Shown: one piece after another, positions 52,200 to 61,263 of the stretch | Numbering within the stretch: the stretch's first letter is position 1 | How the letters are laid out: every line of letters begins with the position of its first letter | Assembly: GCA_018268355.1 (NCBI GenBank) | Contig: JAFDWR010000001.1 | Location: 1-64,000 of the forward strand | Origin: Armatimonadota bacterium | GTDB taxonomy: Bacteria > Armatimonadota > Fimbriimonadia > Fimbriimonadales > Fimbriimonadaceae | Length of the DNA: 64,000 bases | Direction: 5' to 3' | Program-made: the position numbers and the translations under genes | The notes under the pieces: generated by a model | What the model was told of the DNA's origin: nothing | Database searches by the model: none | Seen by the model: only the letters and a program-made list of their open reading frames with translations

Positions 52200-52424
52200 C
52201 GGACTCGCGCCCGCCCGAGGCCCCACCCTCACCTCGCTTCGCTCGGCTCCGCCCGGGCGCGGGGACAACTCGGCGACCCCACGACAAATACAGATCTAGC
52301 TATCTACATTCAGCAGGAAACCGTGACTGTGCTCCAGGGCTGCTGAAGGGATATGTGAAGCTCGGAATCCGTCGGTTTCCTATGTCTTCTTCCCAAGATC
52401 CTTCCATCGTGAGAGAATGCAGGG
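52200..52424. repeat. GC-rich palindromic block and spacer
   Basis: The first part (52204-52262) is a GC-rich inverted structure (CGCGCCCGCCCG...CGGGCGCG) enclosing CTCGCTTCGCTCGGCTCC, like those at 44427 and 11815. The rest (52263-52424) is ordinary spacer ending in GAGAAT six bases before the next GTG. No gene is seen. Confidence 0.5.
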
Positions 52425-53567
52425 GTGGAACTGGTACTTCACGGCGTCGCGGGACCCTATGCTGGCCGCTCGGCTCAGTTAACGCAACCTGAGATTGTGA
52501 TCGGGCGCGATCCTTCCAGTAACATCCCGCTCAACGACCCACAACTCAGTCGGATGCACGCCAAGCTGTTCATCCCGGGCGGTCGCTGGCACCTCGCCGA
52601 CCTCGGGTCCACGAATGGCACTTTTCTCAATGGCTCAAAGATCGGAGCGGCTCCAGTCCCGATCTCGGACGGCGCCGTCCTGAATATCGGCGGCAGCTCC
52701 TTCCGTATCGAGTTGCGGGGCGCCGTCGCTGCGACGATCCTTCCGCCTTCGCCGCCGAGCATGGCGCCGATTCCGCCGCCCGTCTACACACCTCCCGCGA
52801 AACGGCCGTGGGGCAGGGCACTCCAAGAGGCGCTATCGGTCTATGAGAAGGGCATACGAGACGTCATGCGGGACGGTGTCATCACCCAAGCGGAAGCGGC
52901 CGACCTCAAACGCGTCCAGGACAGGCTCGGTCTGACCGACGCCGACACGCTGGAAATGCGCGCCTCGGCCTTTATCAGCCTGAGCGACATGGCGATCCAG
53001 CAGGACAGGCCCGACCTGCAGGACGCCAACAACCACCTCCTCGATTCGCTAGGCCTGGCGGGATTGGGGCATCCTGGCGTTGTCGCCGCCTGCACCCGCG
53101 CACTCGCGCATGAATATCTATCGCTCATCCGCCAGGGCCAGATGCCGATCTGCGGCGACTCCGCCCTGAACCTTGCGGACGGTGAGGTCTCCCATGTCGA
53201 GCTCGGCGCGGCACTGCTCGAGGAGCGCGTCGTGAATTCGGGATGGGTTGGAGGCAACACGGGTGTTAGCTTCAGGGTCGCCAAGGGAGTGAGGTTCCAC
53301 GTCGGCGGCACGCGCGGCCGCAGGGTAAGCGAGCGAGCGGTCGTTCCTGTGAGCCACGGACTGCTTGCAATCACCAACCATCGGATCGCATTCCTCGGCA
53401 ACCCGAAGTCCTTCGAGGCGAAGTGGAGCAGGGTGATGGGCGTCGAGCCCTTCGGCGACGGCCTTACGGTGTTCATCGCCAACCGCGCCAAAGCGCCGAC
53501 GGTGCAGTACGTGCAGCCTGAGCTGGCGGAGGTCGTCGCCGCGATCTGTTCAGCGTACATTTCCTGA
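52425..53567 (+). CDS. FHA-domain protein with C-terminal PH-like domain
   Basis: The 380-residue product has an N-terminal FHA domain (IGRDPSSNIPLND, SRMHAKLF, DLGSTNGTFLNG) that binds phosphothreonine. A Pro-rich linker (about 108-128) and a helical region follow (YEKGIRDVMRDGVITQAEAADL). The C-terminal domain resembles bacterial PH/GRAM-like domains (VSHGLLAITNHRIAFLGNPKSFEAKW). It probably links Ser/Thr phosphorylation to membrane or protein binding. The GTG start is six bases after GAGAAT, so the mRNA is probably leaderless. Confidence 0.85.
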   Translation: MELVLHGVAGPYAGRSAQLTQPEIVIGRDPSSNIPLNDPQLSRMHAKLFIPGGRWHLADLGSTNGTFLNGSKIGAAPVPISDGAVLNIGGSSFRIELRGAVAATILPPSPPSMAPIPPPVYTPPAKRPWGRALQEALSVYEKGIRDVMRDGVITQAEAADLKRVQDRLGLTDADTLEMRASAFISLSDMAIQQDRPDLQDANNHLLDSLGLAGLGHPGVVAACTRALAHEYLSLIRQGQMPICGDSALNLADGEVSHVELGAALLEERVVNSGWVGGNTGVSFRVAKGVRFHVGGTRGRRVSERAVVPVSHGLLAITNHRIAFLGNPKSFEAKWSRVMGVEPFGDGLTVFIANRAKAPTVQYVQPELAEVVAAICSAYIS

Positions 53568-54297
53568 AAGATCGCATCGCCTCCAAGGTCGGCCTGCTCT
53601 CTGGCACGCAACCCGTCGACGACGGCCTTCGACGCCATGTCGGAAGCGTCGCGGACGTGTAACCAACAGAAGACCGAAGCCGATTGCTGTACTCGTCTCG
53701 GCGGCGCGTCCCGCCAAGCGAGGCGAGGGTTTGGCTCGGGCGGGCGCGAGTCGCCTGCCCCAGAGCACGCCTCGTCGCCACCCTTTTCGCCTGGGCATAA
53801 GACGGCCGTGGTCCGGTGTCTGCTGGAAGCCGCTCGGAACTTCTGTTCCCTGGTTTCGGAGAGATGCCTGCCCCCATCCCCCTGTCTCTGGGCGAAGGAG
53901 CGAAGCGACGAGGGCGAGGACGGGCGGAGACAGGGGGACATTGGCAGAATCAGGAGCCGCCTGCCCCATAGCACGCCTTTGCACATTGACTAGCCCGGGG
54001 ACAGCCTGCCCCATAGCTCGCTTTAGCCCACTGACCATCTCGGGGACAGCGGGCAGAGACAGGGGGCCGCCTGCCCCATAGCACGCCTTAGCCCACGGAC
54101 CAACTCGGGGACAGCGGGCGGAGACAGGGGGATCAGCAAAACCAGAGAGACCTCAACCACCTACCCACTCCCCAAAAAGGGAAAAAGAAAACCCTCACAA
54201 CCGTCTTCAGCTTTCACTTTCCCCCGTTATGATCAGCAAATCCCTTTCCGACGATTCATAGAGATGCCTACCCAAAAAGTGGCATCAGGGGAAAGGA
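53568..54297. repeat. Gene-free region with imperfect repeats
   Basis: No convincing gene lies in these 730 bases. CCTGCCCCATAGCACGCC-type units begin at 53960, 54005 and 54070, with a looser copy at 53755. Each is followed by CTCGGGGACAGCGGGC-like and GAGACAGGGGG-like blocks (also at about 53928). Spacings of 45 and 65 bases are irregular. The last 130 bases become A-rich and probably hold the pilC promoter. This may be a decayed gene or a repeat array. Confidence 0.6.
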
Positions 54298-55503
54298 ATG
54301 CCTCATTTTCAGTACACGGCTATCGATAGTTCAGGGCGAGTGGTCCGCGCCACGATGGAAGCGGACAACGAACAGCTTGTCTTTGCACGGTTGAGAGACC
54401 AGTCGCTTCACTGCACCGACATCAAGCGGGCAGGGAAGACGTCGTCGGGCACAAAGTTCGGCCAGAAGAAGATGAAGCCAAAGAGCCTCGTCGTCTTCTC
54501 GCGACAGTTCGCGACGATGATTGATGCGGGTATCCCGATTCTCCGTTGTCTTGATATTCTCGCTGGTCAGTGCAAAGAGCCCGCCCTCAAGGCCGCGCTC
54601 GAAGTGGTGACCCAAGATGTGAAGTCGGGTATGTCCCTCAACGAGGCCCTGACCAAGCATCCAGCCATCTTTAACAAGCTCTACGTCAACATGATCCGGG
54701 CGGCCGAACTGGGAGGCATCCTCGACCAGATTCTCGACCGGCTTGCCGGCTTCCTTGAATACGAAGCCGAGATCAAGGGCAAGATCAAGTCCGCGATGAT
54801 GTATCCCATCCTCGTCCTTGCCTTCTCCCAGATCATGCTCTTCGCCCTGTTCTCGTTCGTTCTTCCGAAGTTCAAAGAGATCTTCGTGGGCATGAACGTC
54901 CAGATGCCGCCGGTCACCGCCGCGCTCTTTGCTGCGGGTGACTTCATGAACAAGTTCTGGTGGGTCATCCTCCTGTTCCTGTTCGGCGCTTACATGGGCT
55001 TCAAGGCGTGGGCAAAGACCCCCAAGGGCAAGTTCCAAGTCGACTTTGTCAAGCTGCGCATCCCGATCGTGGGTGAGCTCACGCTCAAGATGAGCATTGC
55101 TCGCTTCTCGCGAACCTTCGGAACGCTGATCAACTCGGGCGTCCCGATGATGCGTTCGCTCGAAATCGTCGGCGAAACCCTTGGCAACAAGGTGCTTTCC
55201 CAGGCGATCGATACGACCCGGGCCAGCATCCGAGAGGGTAACAAGCTCAGCTCGCCGCTCATCCAGTCGGGACTGTTCCCGAACATGGTGACGACGATGA
55301 TCGACATCGGCGAAGAGTCGGGACGACTCTCCGAGATGCTGGTCAAGGTCGGCGACTTTTATGACCAAGAGGTCGAGACCACGGTGAAGGGCCTCACCTC
55401 GATGATCGAGCCGATGCTGATCATCTTCCTCGGTGTCGTGGTGGGCTTCATCGCCATCTCGATCATGACGCCGATCTTCAAGCTGGTGAACAGCGTGCAA
55501 TAA
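54298..55503 (+). CDS. Type IV pilus/type II secretion inner-membrane protein PilC (GspF family)
   Basis: The 401-residue product has the two repeated GspF domains (SLVVFSRQFATMIDAGIPILR and ISRFSRTFGTLINSGVPMMRS-type blocks) and membrane helices near 170-195, 220-240 and 370-395. It is the platform protein on which pilin or pseudopilin is assembled. The ATG follows GGGGAAAGGA. No pilB, pilT or pilin gene is adjacent, so it is separated from the rest of the machine. The sigma factor gene follows by about 150 bases. Confidence 0.92.
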   Translation: MPHFQYTAIDSSGRVVRATMEADNEQLVFARLRDQSLHCTDIKRAGKTSSGTKFGQKKMKPKSLVVFSRQFATMIDAGIPILRCLDILAGQCKEPALKAALEVVTQDVKSGMSLNEALTKHPAIFNKLYVNMIRAAELGGILDQILDRLAGFLEYEAEIKGKIKSAMMYPILVLAFSQIMLFALFSFVLPKFKEIFVGMNVQMPPVTAALFAAGDFMNKFWWVILLFLFGAYMGFKAWAKTPKGKFQVDFVKLRIPIVGELTLKMSIARFSRTFGTLINSGVPMMRSLEIVGETLGNKVLSQAIDTTRASIREGNKLSSPLIQSGLFPNMVTTMIDIGEESGRLSEMLVKVGDFYDQEVETTVKGLTSMIEPMLIIFLGVVVGFIAISIMTPIFKLVNSVQ

Positions 55504-55516
55504 GCCGCGGTTCTTC

Positions 55517-55552
55517 GCCGGGAAGGGACCCAGGGATCAGGTCCTTCCCGGC
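55517..55552 (+). promoter_or_regulatory. Hairpin between pilC and the sigma factor gene
   Basis: GCCGGGAAGGGACC pairs with GGTCCTTCCCGGC around a 9-base loop, with one bulge. No T-run follows, so it is a poor intrinsic terminator. It may be a leader element of the sigma gene or slow transcription after pilC. Confidence 0.4.
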
Positions 55553-55653
55553 AAAAGAGCCCCCAGTGATTGTTTTTTCGGCCGGAAGCAGGAAGCAGAA
55601 GGCCCCGATTGAACGGAACCGCAAGGATCGTGGTTCCGAATGGAGTCAAAGGA

Positions 55654-56919
55654 TTGAACCAGAACGAGATTTCGCAAGTTCAGCAGGATGCTGAAAACCT
55701 TGTCGCCAGGTACTTGGAGAACCCGCGTCCCGATCTGAAGGACGTCATCATGGTCCAATACTCGGGCCTGGTCGAGAGGATCGCGCGCCGATTCAGCGGT
55801 ATCGAACCGTTTGAAGACCTGGTCCAGGTCGGCTACATCGGACTCCTTAACGCCCTGACCAAGTTTGATCCCAAGGCCGGCGTCCGCTTTAACACCTATG
55901 CGACCTATTTGATCGCGGGTGAAATGAAGCACTACCTCCGCGACCGATCCCAGACGATTCGCCATCCAGCTTGGCTCCAGGAGCTTCGCCACAAGGTCAC
56001 CAAGGCCGCGAACATGCTCCAACAGGACCTGCAGCGCACCCCGACCGAGCGCGAAATCGCCGAAGCCGTCGGCGTGAGCGAAGCGGCGGTCCGGGAGGTC
56101 TTCCAGACCCAAGAGATGCTGAAGGTCATGTCTCTCGATGGCGCTCCCGCCAACTCGGACGACGCCGACACCGACGCTGAAAAGCTGGATTCGGCCCAGT
56201 TCTGCCCCGAGCAGCTTTCGGTGGAAGATCGAATGGTCCTCACGACGGCGATGAAGCAGCTTCGCGACCTCGAGCGACAGGTCCTCGTGCTGTTCCACTT
56301 CCAGTCGATGAACCAGACCGAGATCGCCCAGCGACTCAACATCAGCTGCAACTACGTGAGCCACATCCTGCGCCAATCGCTCGCCAAGCTGCGCAAGATC
56401 CTCACCGTCGAAGAGGCCCGCGACCGCGCCCTTCGCCAGCAGCTCGTGAACGACACCGACGTGATGGACGCCCAGACCGGCGCCTATTCGGAAACTTACT
56501 TCAAGTCGCGACTCGAAGAAGAGATCCACCGCGCTCATGCCGAAGAGGGTTCGGTTGCCGTCGTCCTTGTCCAGTTCAAGGGCCTCGACCAGCTTCGCCG
56601 TTTCTATGGTGAGCAGAGTGTGATCGACTTCTTCGCCGATGCGAGCGAGTACCTGCGCACCAACGTGCGCCGACTCGATATCGTCGCCCGCTATGGCAAG
56701 GATGGCTTCGGCGTGATTCTGCCGTCGATTGGTCAGAGCGTTGAACTCGTCCGCGACCGACTGCTCAAGAAGCTCGACGATTGGATTCACCAGCGCTATG
56801 GCAAGCAGGGCTCGGCCTTCGCCGAAGTGGGAACCGCGATGGCCCCGATTCATGGTCGGAATGCCAGCGAACTCCTCGCGGCGGTGAAGCTCGAGCGACG
56901 CGACGGCAAGGCTGCCTAA
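55654..56919 (+). CDS. Sigma-70 family factor fused to a degenerate GGDEF domain
   Basis: The product combines a sigma factor and a cyclic-di-GMP-type domain. Sigma part (421-residue numbering): region 2 FEDLVQVGYIGLLNALTKFDP (53-73) with FNTYATYLIAGEMKHYLRD; region 3 TPTEREIAEAVGVSEAAV; region 4 QLRDLERQVLVLFHF and QTEIAQRLNISCNYVSHILRQ. This layout is that of SigB/SigF/FliA-like factors. Residues about 272-415 have the GGDEF fold (TGAYSETYFKSRLEEEI, GEQSVIDFFADASEYLRTNV), but the catalytic motif is GKDGF (348-352). An RxxD motif, RRLD (339-342), stands five residues before it, as in the c-di-GMP-binding inhibitory site. The start is uncertain; a TTG after GGAG is used, and the frame is open to 55570. 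Confidence 0.88.
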   Translation: MNQNEISQVQQDAENLVARYLENPRPDLKDVIMVQYSGLVERIARRFSGIEPFEDLVQVGYIGLLNALTKFDPKAGVRFNTYATYLIAGEMKHYLRDRSQTIRHPAWLQELRHKVTKAANMLQQDLQRTPTEREIAEAVGVSEAAVREVFQTQEMLKVMSLDGAPANSDDADTDAEKLDSAQFCPEQLSVEDRMVLTTAMKQLRDLERQVLVLFHFQSMNQTEIAQRLNISCNYVSHILRQSLAKLRKILTVEEARDRALRQQLVNDTDVMDAQTGAYSETYFKSRLEEEIHRAHAEEGSVAVVLVQFKGLDQLRRFYGEQSVIDFFADASEYLRTNVRRLDIVARYGKDGFGVILPSIGQSVELVRDRLLKKLDDWIHQRYGKQGSAFAEVGTAMAPIHGRNASELLAAVKLERRDGKAA

Positions 56920-56955
56920 GGTTCTCCTTCCTCGACGGGCCATAATAGAGCCCTC

Positions 56956-58470
56956 GTGAGTAAGAACCTAGGCATCACCCCGCAAGCTGAAGACTACAGC
57001 GCTTGGTACAACGACATCGTTGTCCGCGCTGACCTGGCCGAAGACTCCGCCGTCCGCGGATGCATGGTCATCAAGCCCCACGGCTATGCCATCTGGGAGC
57101 TGATGCAGCGCGCCCTGGACAACATGTTCAAGGAGACCGGCCACCAGAACGCCTATTTCCCGCTCTTTGTCCCGAAGAGCTTCCTTGAGAAGGAAGCCGA
57201 CCACGTGGAGGGGTTCGCCAAGGAGTGCGCGGTCGTCACGCACCACCGACTCAAGGCCAACCCGAACGGCAAGGGCCTCATCGTCGACCCGGACGCCAAG
57301 CTTGAGGAAGAGCTGATCATCCGCCCGACGAGCGAGACGATCATCTGGAACACCTACACGAAGTGGATTCAGAGCTACCGCGACCTGCCGATCCTCATCA
57401 ACCAGTGGGCCAACGTGGTCCGGTGGGAGATGCGAACGCGCAAGTTCCTGCGCACCGCCGAATTCCTCTGGCAAGAGGGCCACACCGCCCATGCCACTTA
57501 TGAAGAGGCGGAAGAAGAGGCGATGCAGATGCTGAACGTCTATCGCCGCTTTGCCGAGCACTTCATGGCGGTCCCGGTCATCGCAGGCGTAAAGAGCGAA
57601 GGCGAGAAGTTTGCCGGAGCAGACCACACCTACACGATTGAAGCGCTGACCCAAGACCTGCGCGCGATCCAGGCGGGCACCAGCCACCACCTCGGCCAGA
57701 ACTTCGCCAAGGCGTTCGGAACCCAGTTCCAGAGCAAGGAAGGCAAGCTCGAATACGTTTACGCGACGAGCTGGGGCGTTTCCACGCGCCTGATCGGAAC
57801 GCTGATCATGGCCCACAGCGACGACAAGGGCTTTGTTGCCCCGCCGCGCCTTGCCCCGGTCCAGATTGCAATCATCCCGATGGGCCGTGACGAGGAAACC
57901 CGCGCGAAGACGATTGGCGCGGCTGATGCGCTCGCCGCCGAGCTCAAGGCGATGGGTTGGGACGGCGTCCCTGTCCGCGTGAAGGTCGATACTCGCGAGA
58001 AGGAATCGCCCGGATTCAAGCACAACGACTGGGAGCTCCACGGTGCTTGTTTCCGCGTCGAACTTGGACCGCGCGACCTTGAATCGGGCAGCGTGGTCAT
58101 CGCCCCGCGACTCGCGGGTGAGAAGGAGACCGTTCCGATGGCCGACGCCGCACGTGTACTTGTCGAAAAGCTCGGCGCGATGCAGGACGAGCTTTACCAA
58201 CGCGCACTCGCCCACCGCGAGGCCAACACGTGCCGGATTGACACCTGGGAAGAGTTCACTGCGAAGTTCGCCGGTGAAGGCGGGGGCGGTTTTGTCCTTG
58301 CACACTGGGACGGCACCCAAGAGACCGAGGACGCGATTTCGGCGGCAACCAAGGCGACGATCCGCGCGATCCCGCTCGTGCCGCTCGCCCCGGGGGACGA
58401 TGAACCCGGCACCTGCGTGTTCTCGGGCAAGCCGAGCAAGGGCCGCGTCGTCTTCGCGAAGGCCTATTAA
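56956..58470 (+). CDS. proS: Proline-tRNA ligase, short archaeal/eukaryote-like type
   Basis: The 504-residue enzyme attaches proline to tRNA-Pro. It has the class II motifs: motif 1 region [15 protein letters not shown], motif 2 [21 protein letters not shown], and motif 3 [14 protein letters not shown]. It lacks the large insertion domain of the bacterial long form, so it belongs to the ProS type found in archaea and some bacteria. The GTG start lies nine bases after CATAAT, suggesting a short or absent leader. It converges with the DNA glycosylase gene, overlapping by four bases. Confidence 0.94.
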   Translation: MSKNLGITPQAEDYSAWYNDIVVRADLAEDSAVRGCMVIKPHGYAIWELMQRALDNMFKETGHQNAYFPLFVPKSFLEKEADHVEGFAKECAVVTHHRLKANPNGKGLIVDPDAKLEEELIIRPTSETIIWNTYTKWIQSYRDLPILINQWANVVRWEMRTRKFLRTAEFLWQEGHTAHATYEEAEEEAMQMLNVYRRFAEHFMAVPVIAGVKSEGEKFAGADHTYTIEALTQDLRAIQAGTSHHLGQNFAKAFGTQFQSKEGKLEYVYATSWGVSTRLIGTLIMAHSDDKGFVAPPRLAPVQIAIIPMGRDEETRAKTIGAADALAAELKAMGWDGVPVRVKVDTREKESPGFKHNDWELHGACFRVELGPRDLESGSVVIAPRLAGEKETVPMADAARVLVEKLGAMQDELYQRALAHREANTCRIDTWEEFTAKFAGEGGGGFVLAHWDGTQETEDAISAATKATIRAIPLVPLAPGDDEPGTCVFSGKPSKGRVVFAKAY

Positions 58471-59045
58471 GCGAGGTCTTTGATCGGGCGACTCGCCCAC
58501 CGGATGGCCTTGGCGTCGACAAAACGCCAGGGCCATTCTTTTCCACTCGTGATGCCGATGCGCGACCCCGTGAGCACGTCGGTGACCGCAGCCCCCTCGA
58601 CAAGGTGAAGGCCTTGGCCGTCGAAGAGGTCCACCCCATCCAGCTCACCGGTGATTCCGAACGCTTGGCAGAGCTTGCCGGGACCGCTGAGCAGGTCCTC
58701 ATCGCGCGTGGCCTTCAGGCGTCTCCCGCGCATCTCGTCGAGACCTTCCAGCGGCTCCAATGCCCGGATTAAGACCGCCGCTGCATTCCCCGGCTCGTGC
58801 GCGACGACGTTCAGCATCCAGTGGTTGCCATAGGTGAAATAGACGTAGGCCTTGCCGGCGGGGCCGAACATCGTTGCATTGCGGGGAGTCTGGCCGCGGT
58901 GGGCGTGGCAAGCGGGATCATCGGGCGTGCGATAGGCCTCGGCCTCAACGATCCGGGCGCGCAAAGGGCCAAATCGAAGCTCCCAGCCGAGCAGATGCCG
59001 CGCGGCGGCCACAACATCGCTTTCCAAAAGCTCGCCAAGGTTCAT
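58467..59045 (-). CDS. DNA-3-methyladenine glycosylase (AAG/MPG family)
   Basis: The 192-residue product excises alkylated bases such as 3-methyladenine to start base-excision repair. Family motifs: [30 protein letters not shown] (with the catalytic Glu), [21 protein letters not shown], and [12 protein letters not shown] use the ATG at 59045, five bases after TAGTGT; a GTG three codons earlier also exists. Only 14 bases separate this start from the purC start on the other strand. Confidence 0.9.
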   Translation of the reverse strand: MNLGELLESDVVAAARHLLGWELRFGPLRARIVEAEAYRTPDDPACHAHRGQTPRNATMFGPAGKAYVYFTYGNHWMLNVVAHEPGNAAAVLIRALEPLEGLDEMRGRRLKATRDEDLLSGPGKLCQAFGITGELDGVDLFDGQGLHLVEGAAVTDVLTGSRIGITSGKEWPWRFVDAKAIRWASRPIKDLA

Positions 59046-59059
59046 ACTGAACACTAAGC

Positions 59060-59953
59060 ATGAGCGAGTTGCTTCACACCGCGCTTTTTGGATTGCCGCC
59101 TGCCCGAATCGGGAAGGTCCGAGAGGTTTATGACCTCGGTGACGAACTCCTCATCGTCGCCACCGACCGGATTTCGGCCTTCGATGTTGTCATGAGCAAC
59201 GGGATTCCCGAGAAAGGGAAGATCCTCAGCCAAATGAGCGCCTTCTGGTTCGAAAAGCTCGTCCACCTTGGTCCGCACCACGTGCTTTCGACCGACTACG
59301 ACGTCATCAAGGCGCGTCTCAAGGCTCCCGCGCCCGAGATCGCGGGCCGATCCACCCTCGCGAAGAAGGCGAAGCCGCTGACCATCGAATGCGTCGCGCG
59401 GGGCTACATTTCTGGATCGCTCTACAAGGAGTATCGCCCCGGAGGCGGCAAGGTCCACGGCCTAGACCTCCCCGACGGCCTCAAGAACTCCTCGAAGCTC
59501 CCCGAACCCATCTTCACCCCTGCCACCAAGGCTGAAACCGGCCACGACGAGAACATCTCGTTTGCGGAAGCCGCGAACCGAGTGGGCAAGGAAACCGCCG
59601 AGAAGGTGCGTGATTGGACGCTCGCGCTCTATGCCGCCGGGGCCGCCCACTGCGCCGAGCACGGCATCATCCTCGCCGACACGAAGTTTGAGTTTGGTGA
59701 AACCGCCGACGGGATCATCCTCATCGACGAGTGCCTCACGCCGGATTCCAGCCGGTTCTGGAACGCGGACCTCTACGAGCCGGGACACCAGCAGCCCAGC
59801 TACGACAAGCAGTACGTCCGCGACTATCTGGAGACCCTTGATTGGGACAAGACGCCGCCCGGGCCCGTCCTCCCGCCCGAAGTCGTCGCCGAGACGCGCC
59901 GCACCTATGTCGAGGCCTTTGAGCGGATCACGGGCCGCTCCTTCACCGGCTAA
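59060..59953 (+). CDS. purC: SAICAR synthase
   Basis: PurC joins CAIR and aspartate in purine synthesis. The 297-residue product begins GKVREVYDLGDELLIVATDRISAFD in short blocks and has TIECVARGYISGSLYKEY, LPEPIFTPATKAETGHDENIS and DTKFEFG. It is the longer, yeast-like type. The waaA gene starts within its stop codon (TAATG), so the two are coupled even though their pathways differ. Confidence 0.96.
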   Translation: MSELLHTALFGLPPARIGKVREVYDLGDELLIVATDRISAFDVVMSNGIPEKGKILSQMSAFWFEKLVHLGPHHVLSTDYDVIKARLKAPAPEIAGRSTLAKKAKPLTIECVARGYISGSLYKEYRPGGGKVHGLDLPDGLKNSSKLPEPIFTPATKAETGHDENISFAEAANRVGKETAEKVRDWTLALYAAGAAHCAEHGIILADTKFEFGETADGIILIDECLTPDSSRFWNADLYEPGHQQPSYDKQYVRDYLETLDWDKTPPGPVLPPEVVAETRRTYVEAFERITGRSFTG

Positions 59954-61245
59954 TGTTCGTCCTTTACAACCTCCTGATCGCCATCTTCAGCCCGATCTGG
60001 GTGCCGTGGATGCTGCTGCGCACGCGCAAGCGAAAGGAGAAGCCGAACTGGGCCGAGCGGCAAGGCGACCTGACCCTTTCGCCGCGCAAGGACGGCGACC
60101 GGATCTGGGTTCACGCGGTGAGCGTGGGAGAAGTCGTTGCGGTGACCCCCATCCTTCGGGAGCTAAGGGCGAAGGCGCCAAAGCTGGAGATCGTGCTGAG
60201 CGTGACGACCTCGACCGGTCACCAGACTGCCCGCGAGCGACTGGACGGCCTCTTTGACCACCTCGTTTATGCGCCGATCGATGTCCCCCGGTTCACGCTG
60301 AGGGCGATGCAACGTGCCCAGCCGAACGTGGTCGCGATCATGGAAACCGAGCTCTGGATGAACTTCCTCTGGGCGGCAAAGACGTTTGACGTGACCACAG
60401 CGCTCATCAATGGCCGGATCAGCGACCGCTCGTTCCGGCGGTCCACCAAGATCAAGTTCTTCTACCACGCGCTGCTGCGCGACATGGACGAGTGCCTCAT
60501 GCAATCCGAGCTTGACGCGGAGCGAATCCGCGCGCTGGGGGCAGGGAAGGTCGAGGTGCTCGGGAACTGCAAGTTCGACCAAGCGATTGATGGACTGGAG
60601 GCCGATCCCGCGCATTGGCGCAAGGAACTGGGCCTCTCGTCGTCGCTACCGGTGGTGGTGGTCGGCTCCACGCGCGGGGACATGGAACCCAAGTTCGTCG
60701 TGGACGCGCTTCGGCGCGTCGGGTTCGACAAGGTGCAGGTCGTTCACGCCCCGCGCCACCTCGAAACGGCCGACGAGCTAGAGCGGGTCGTCCGCGAGGC
60801 GGGCGGACAAGTCGCGCGCCGCTCGCGCGGCGAAACCGGCTCGTATCTCATCCTCGACACTCTCGGCGAGCTGAGCCAGGTTTATTCGGTGGCTGATGTG
60901 GCGATCATCGGGGGCGGATTCGACAAGCTGGGTGGCCAAAACCTGATTCAGCCGCTCGCCCATGGCGTGCCCGTGCTCCACGGGCCGAACATGCAGAACT
61001 TTCGCGACGTGACCGCGATGGCGCTCGAAGCGGGGGCCTCGGAGACCTGCGCAACGGAAGAAGAGCTTGCCGCCGCTCTGACCAGGCTCCTTGGTGACGC
61101 CGGTGAGCGGGCCAAACGGTCGGCGGCGGCGAAGAGCCTCGTCGCGAGCAATGTCGGCGCAAGTGCGCGGTATGCGGCTCGGCTCGTCGAGCTGGTGCGG
61201 GCGAACCCGCGTCGTCCGATGAAGAAATCGAGTTCAAAGACCTAG
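59953..61245 (+). CDS. waaA: 3-deoxy-D-manno-octulosonic-acid transferase
   Basis: WaaA (KdtA) adds Kdo to lipid A, so the organism makes LPS. The 430-residue GT-B enzyme has an N-terminal membrane anchor (FVLYNLLIAIFSPIWV), IWVHAVSVGEVVAVTPILREL, the ESELW-like METELWMNFL, QSELDAERIRALGA, and the donor-site region IGGGFDKLGGQNLIQPLAHG. Length and order are typical. It directly overlaps purC. Confidence 0.94.
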   Translation: MFVLYNLLIAIFSPIWVPWMLLRTRKRKEKPNWAERQGDLTLSPRKDGDRIWVHAVSVGEVVAVTPILRELRAKAPKLEIVLSVTTSTGHQTARERLDGLFDHLVYAPIDVPRFTLRAMQRAQPNVVAIMETELWMNFLWAAKTFDVTTALINGRISDRSFRRSTKIKFFYHALLRDMDECLMQSELDAERIRALGAGKVEVLGNCKFDQAIDGLEADPAHWRKELGLSSSLPVVVVGSTRGDMEPKFVVDALRRVGFDKVQVVHAPRHLETADELERVVREAGGQVARRSRGETGSYLILDTLGELSQVYSVADVAIIGGGFDKLGGQNLIQPLAHGVPVLHGPNMQNFRDVTAMALEAGASETCATEEELAAALTRLLGDAGERAKRSAAAKSLVASNVGASARYAARLVELVRANPRRPMKKSSSKT

Positions 61246-61263
61246 AATTGAGCGTGGGACGCC

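Noticed and set aside
53550-54038. Minus-strand frames in the gene-free region
   Set aside because: They run through repeat units, are Arg/Pro/Gly-rich and have no start signals.
53955-54135. CRISPR array
   Set aside because: The repeats are imperfect and unevenly spaced (45 and 65 bases), spacers resemble one another, and no cas gene is present.
55537-56943. Minus-strand 468-codon frame opposite the sigma-GGDEF gene
   Set aside because: The plus strand shows sigma regions 2-4 and a GGDEF fold; the reverse frame is a shadow.
56968-58536. Minus-strand 522-codon frame opposite proS
   Set aside because: ProS motifs are on the plus strand; the reverse frame is His/Asp/Leu-rich without homology features.
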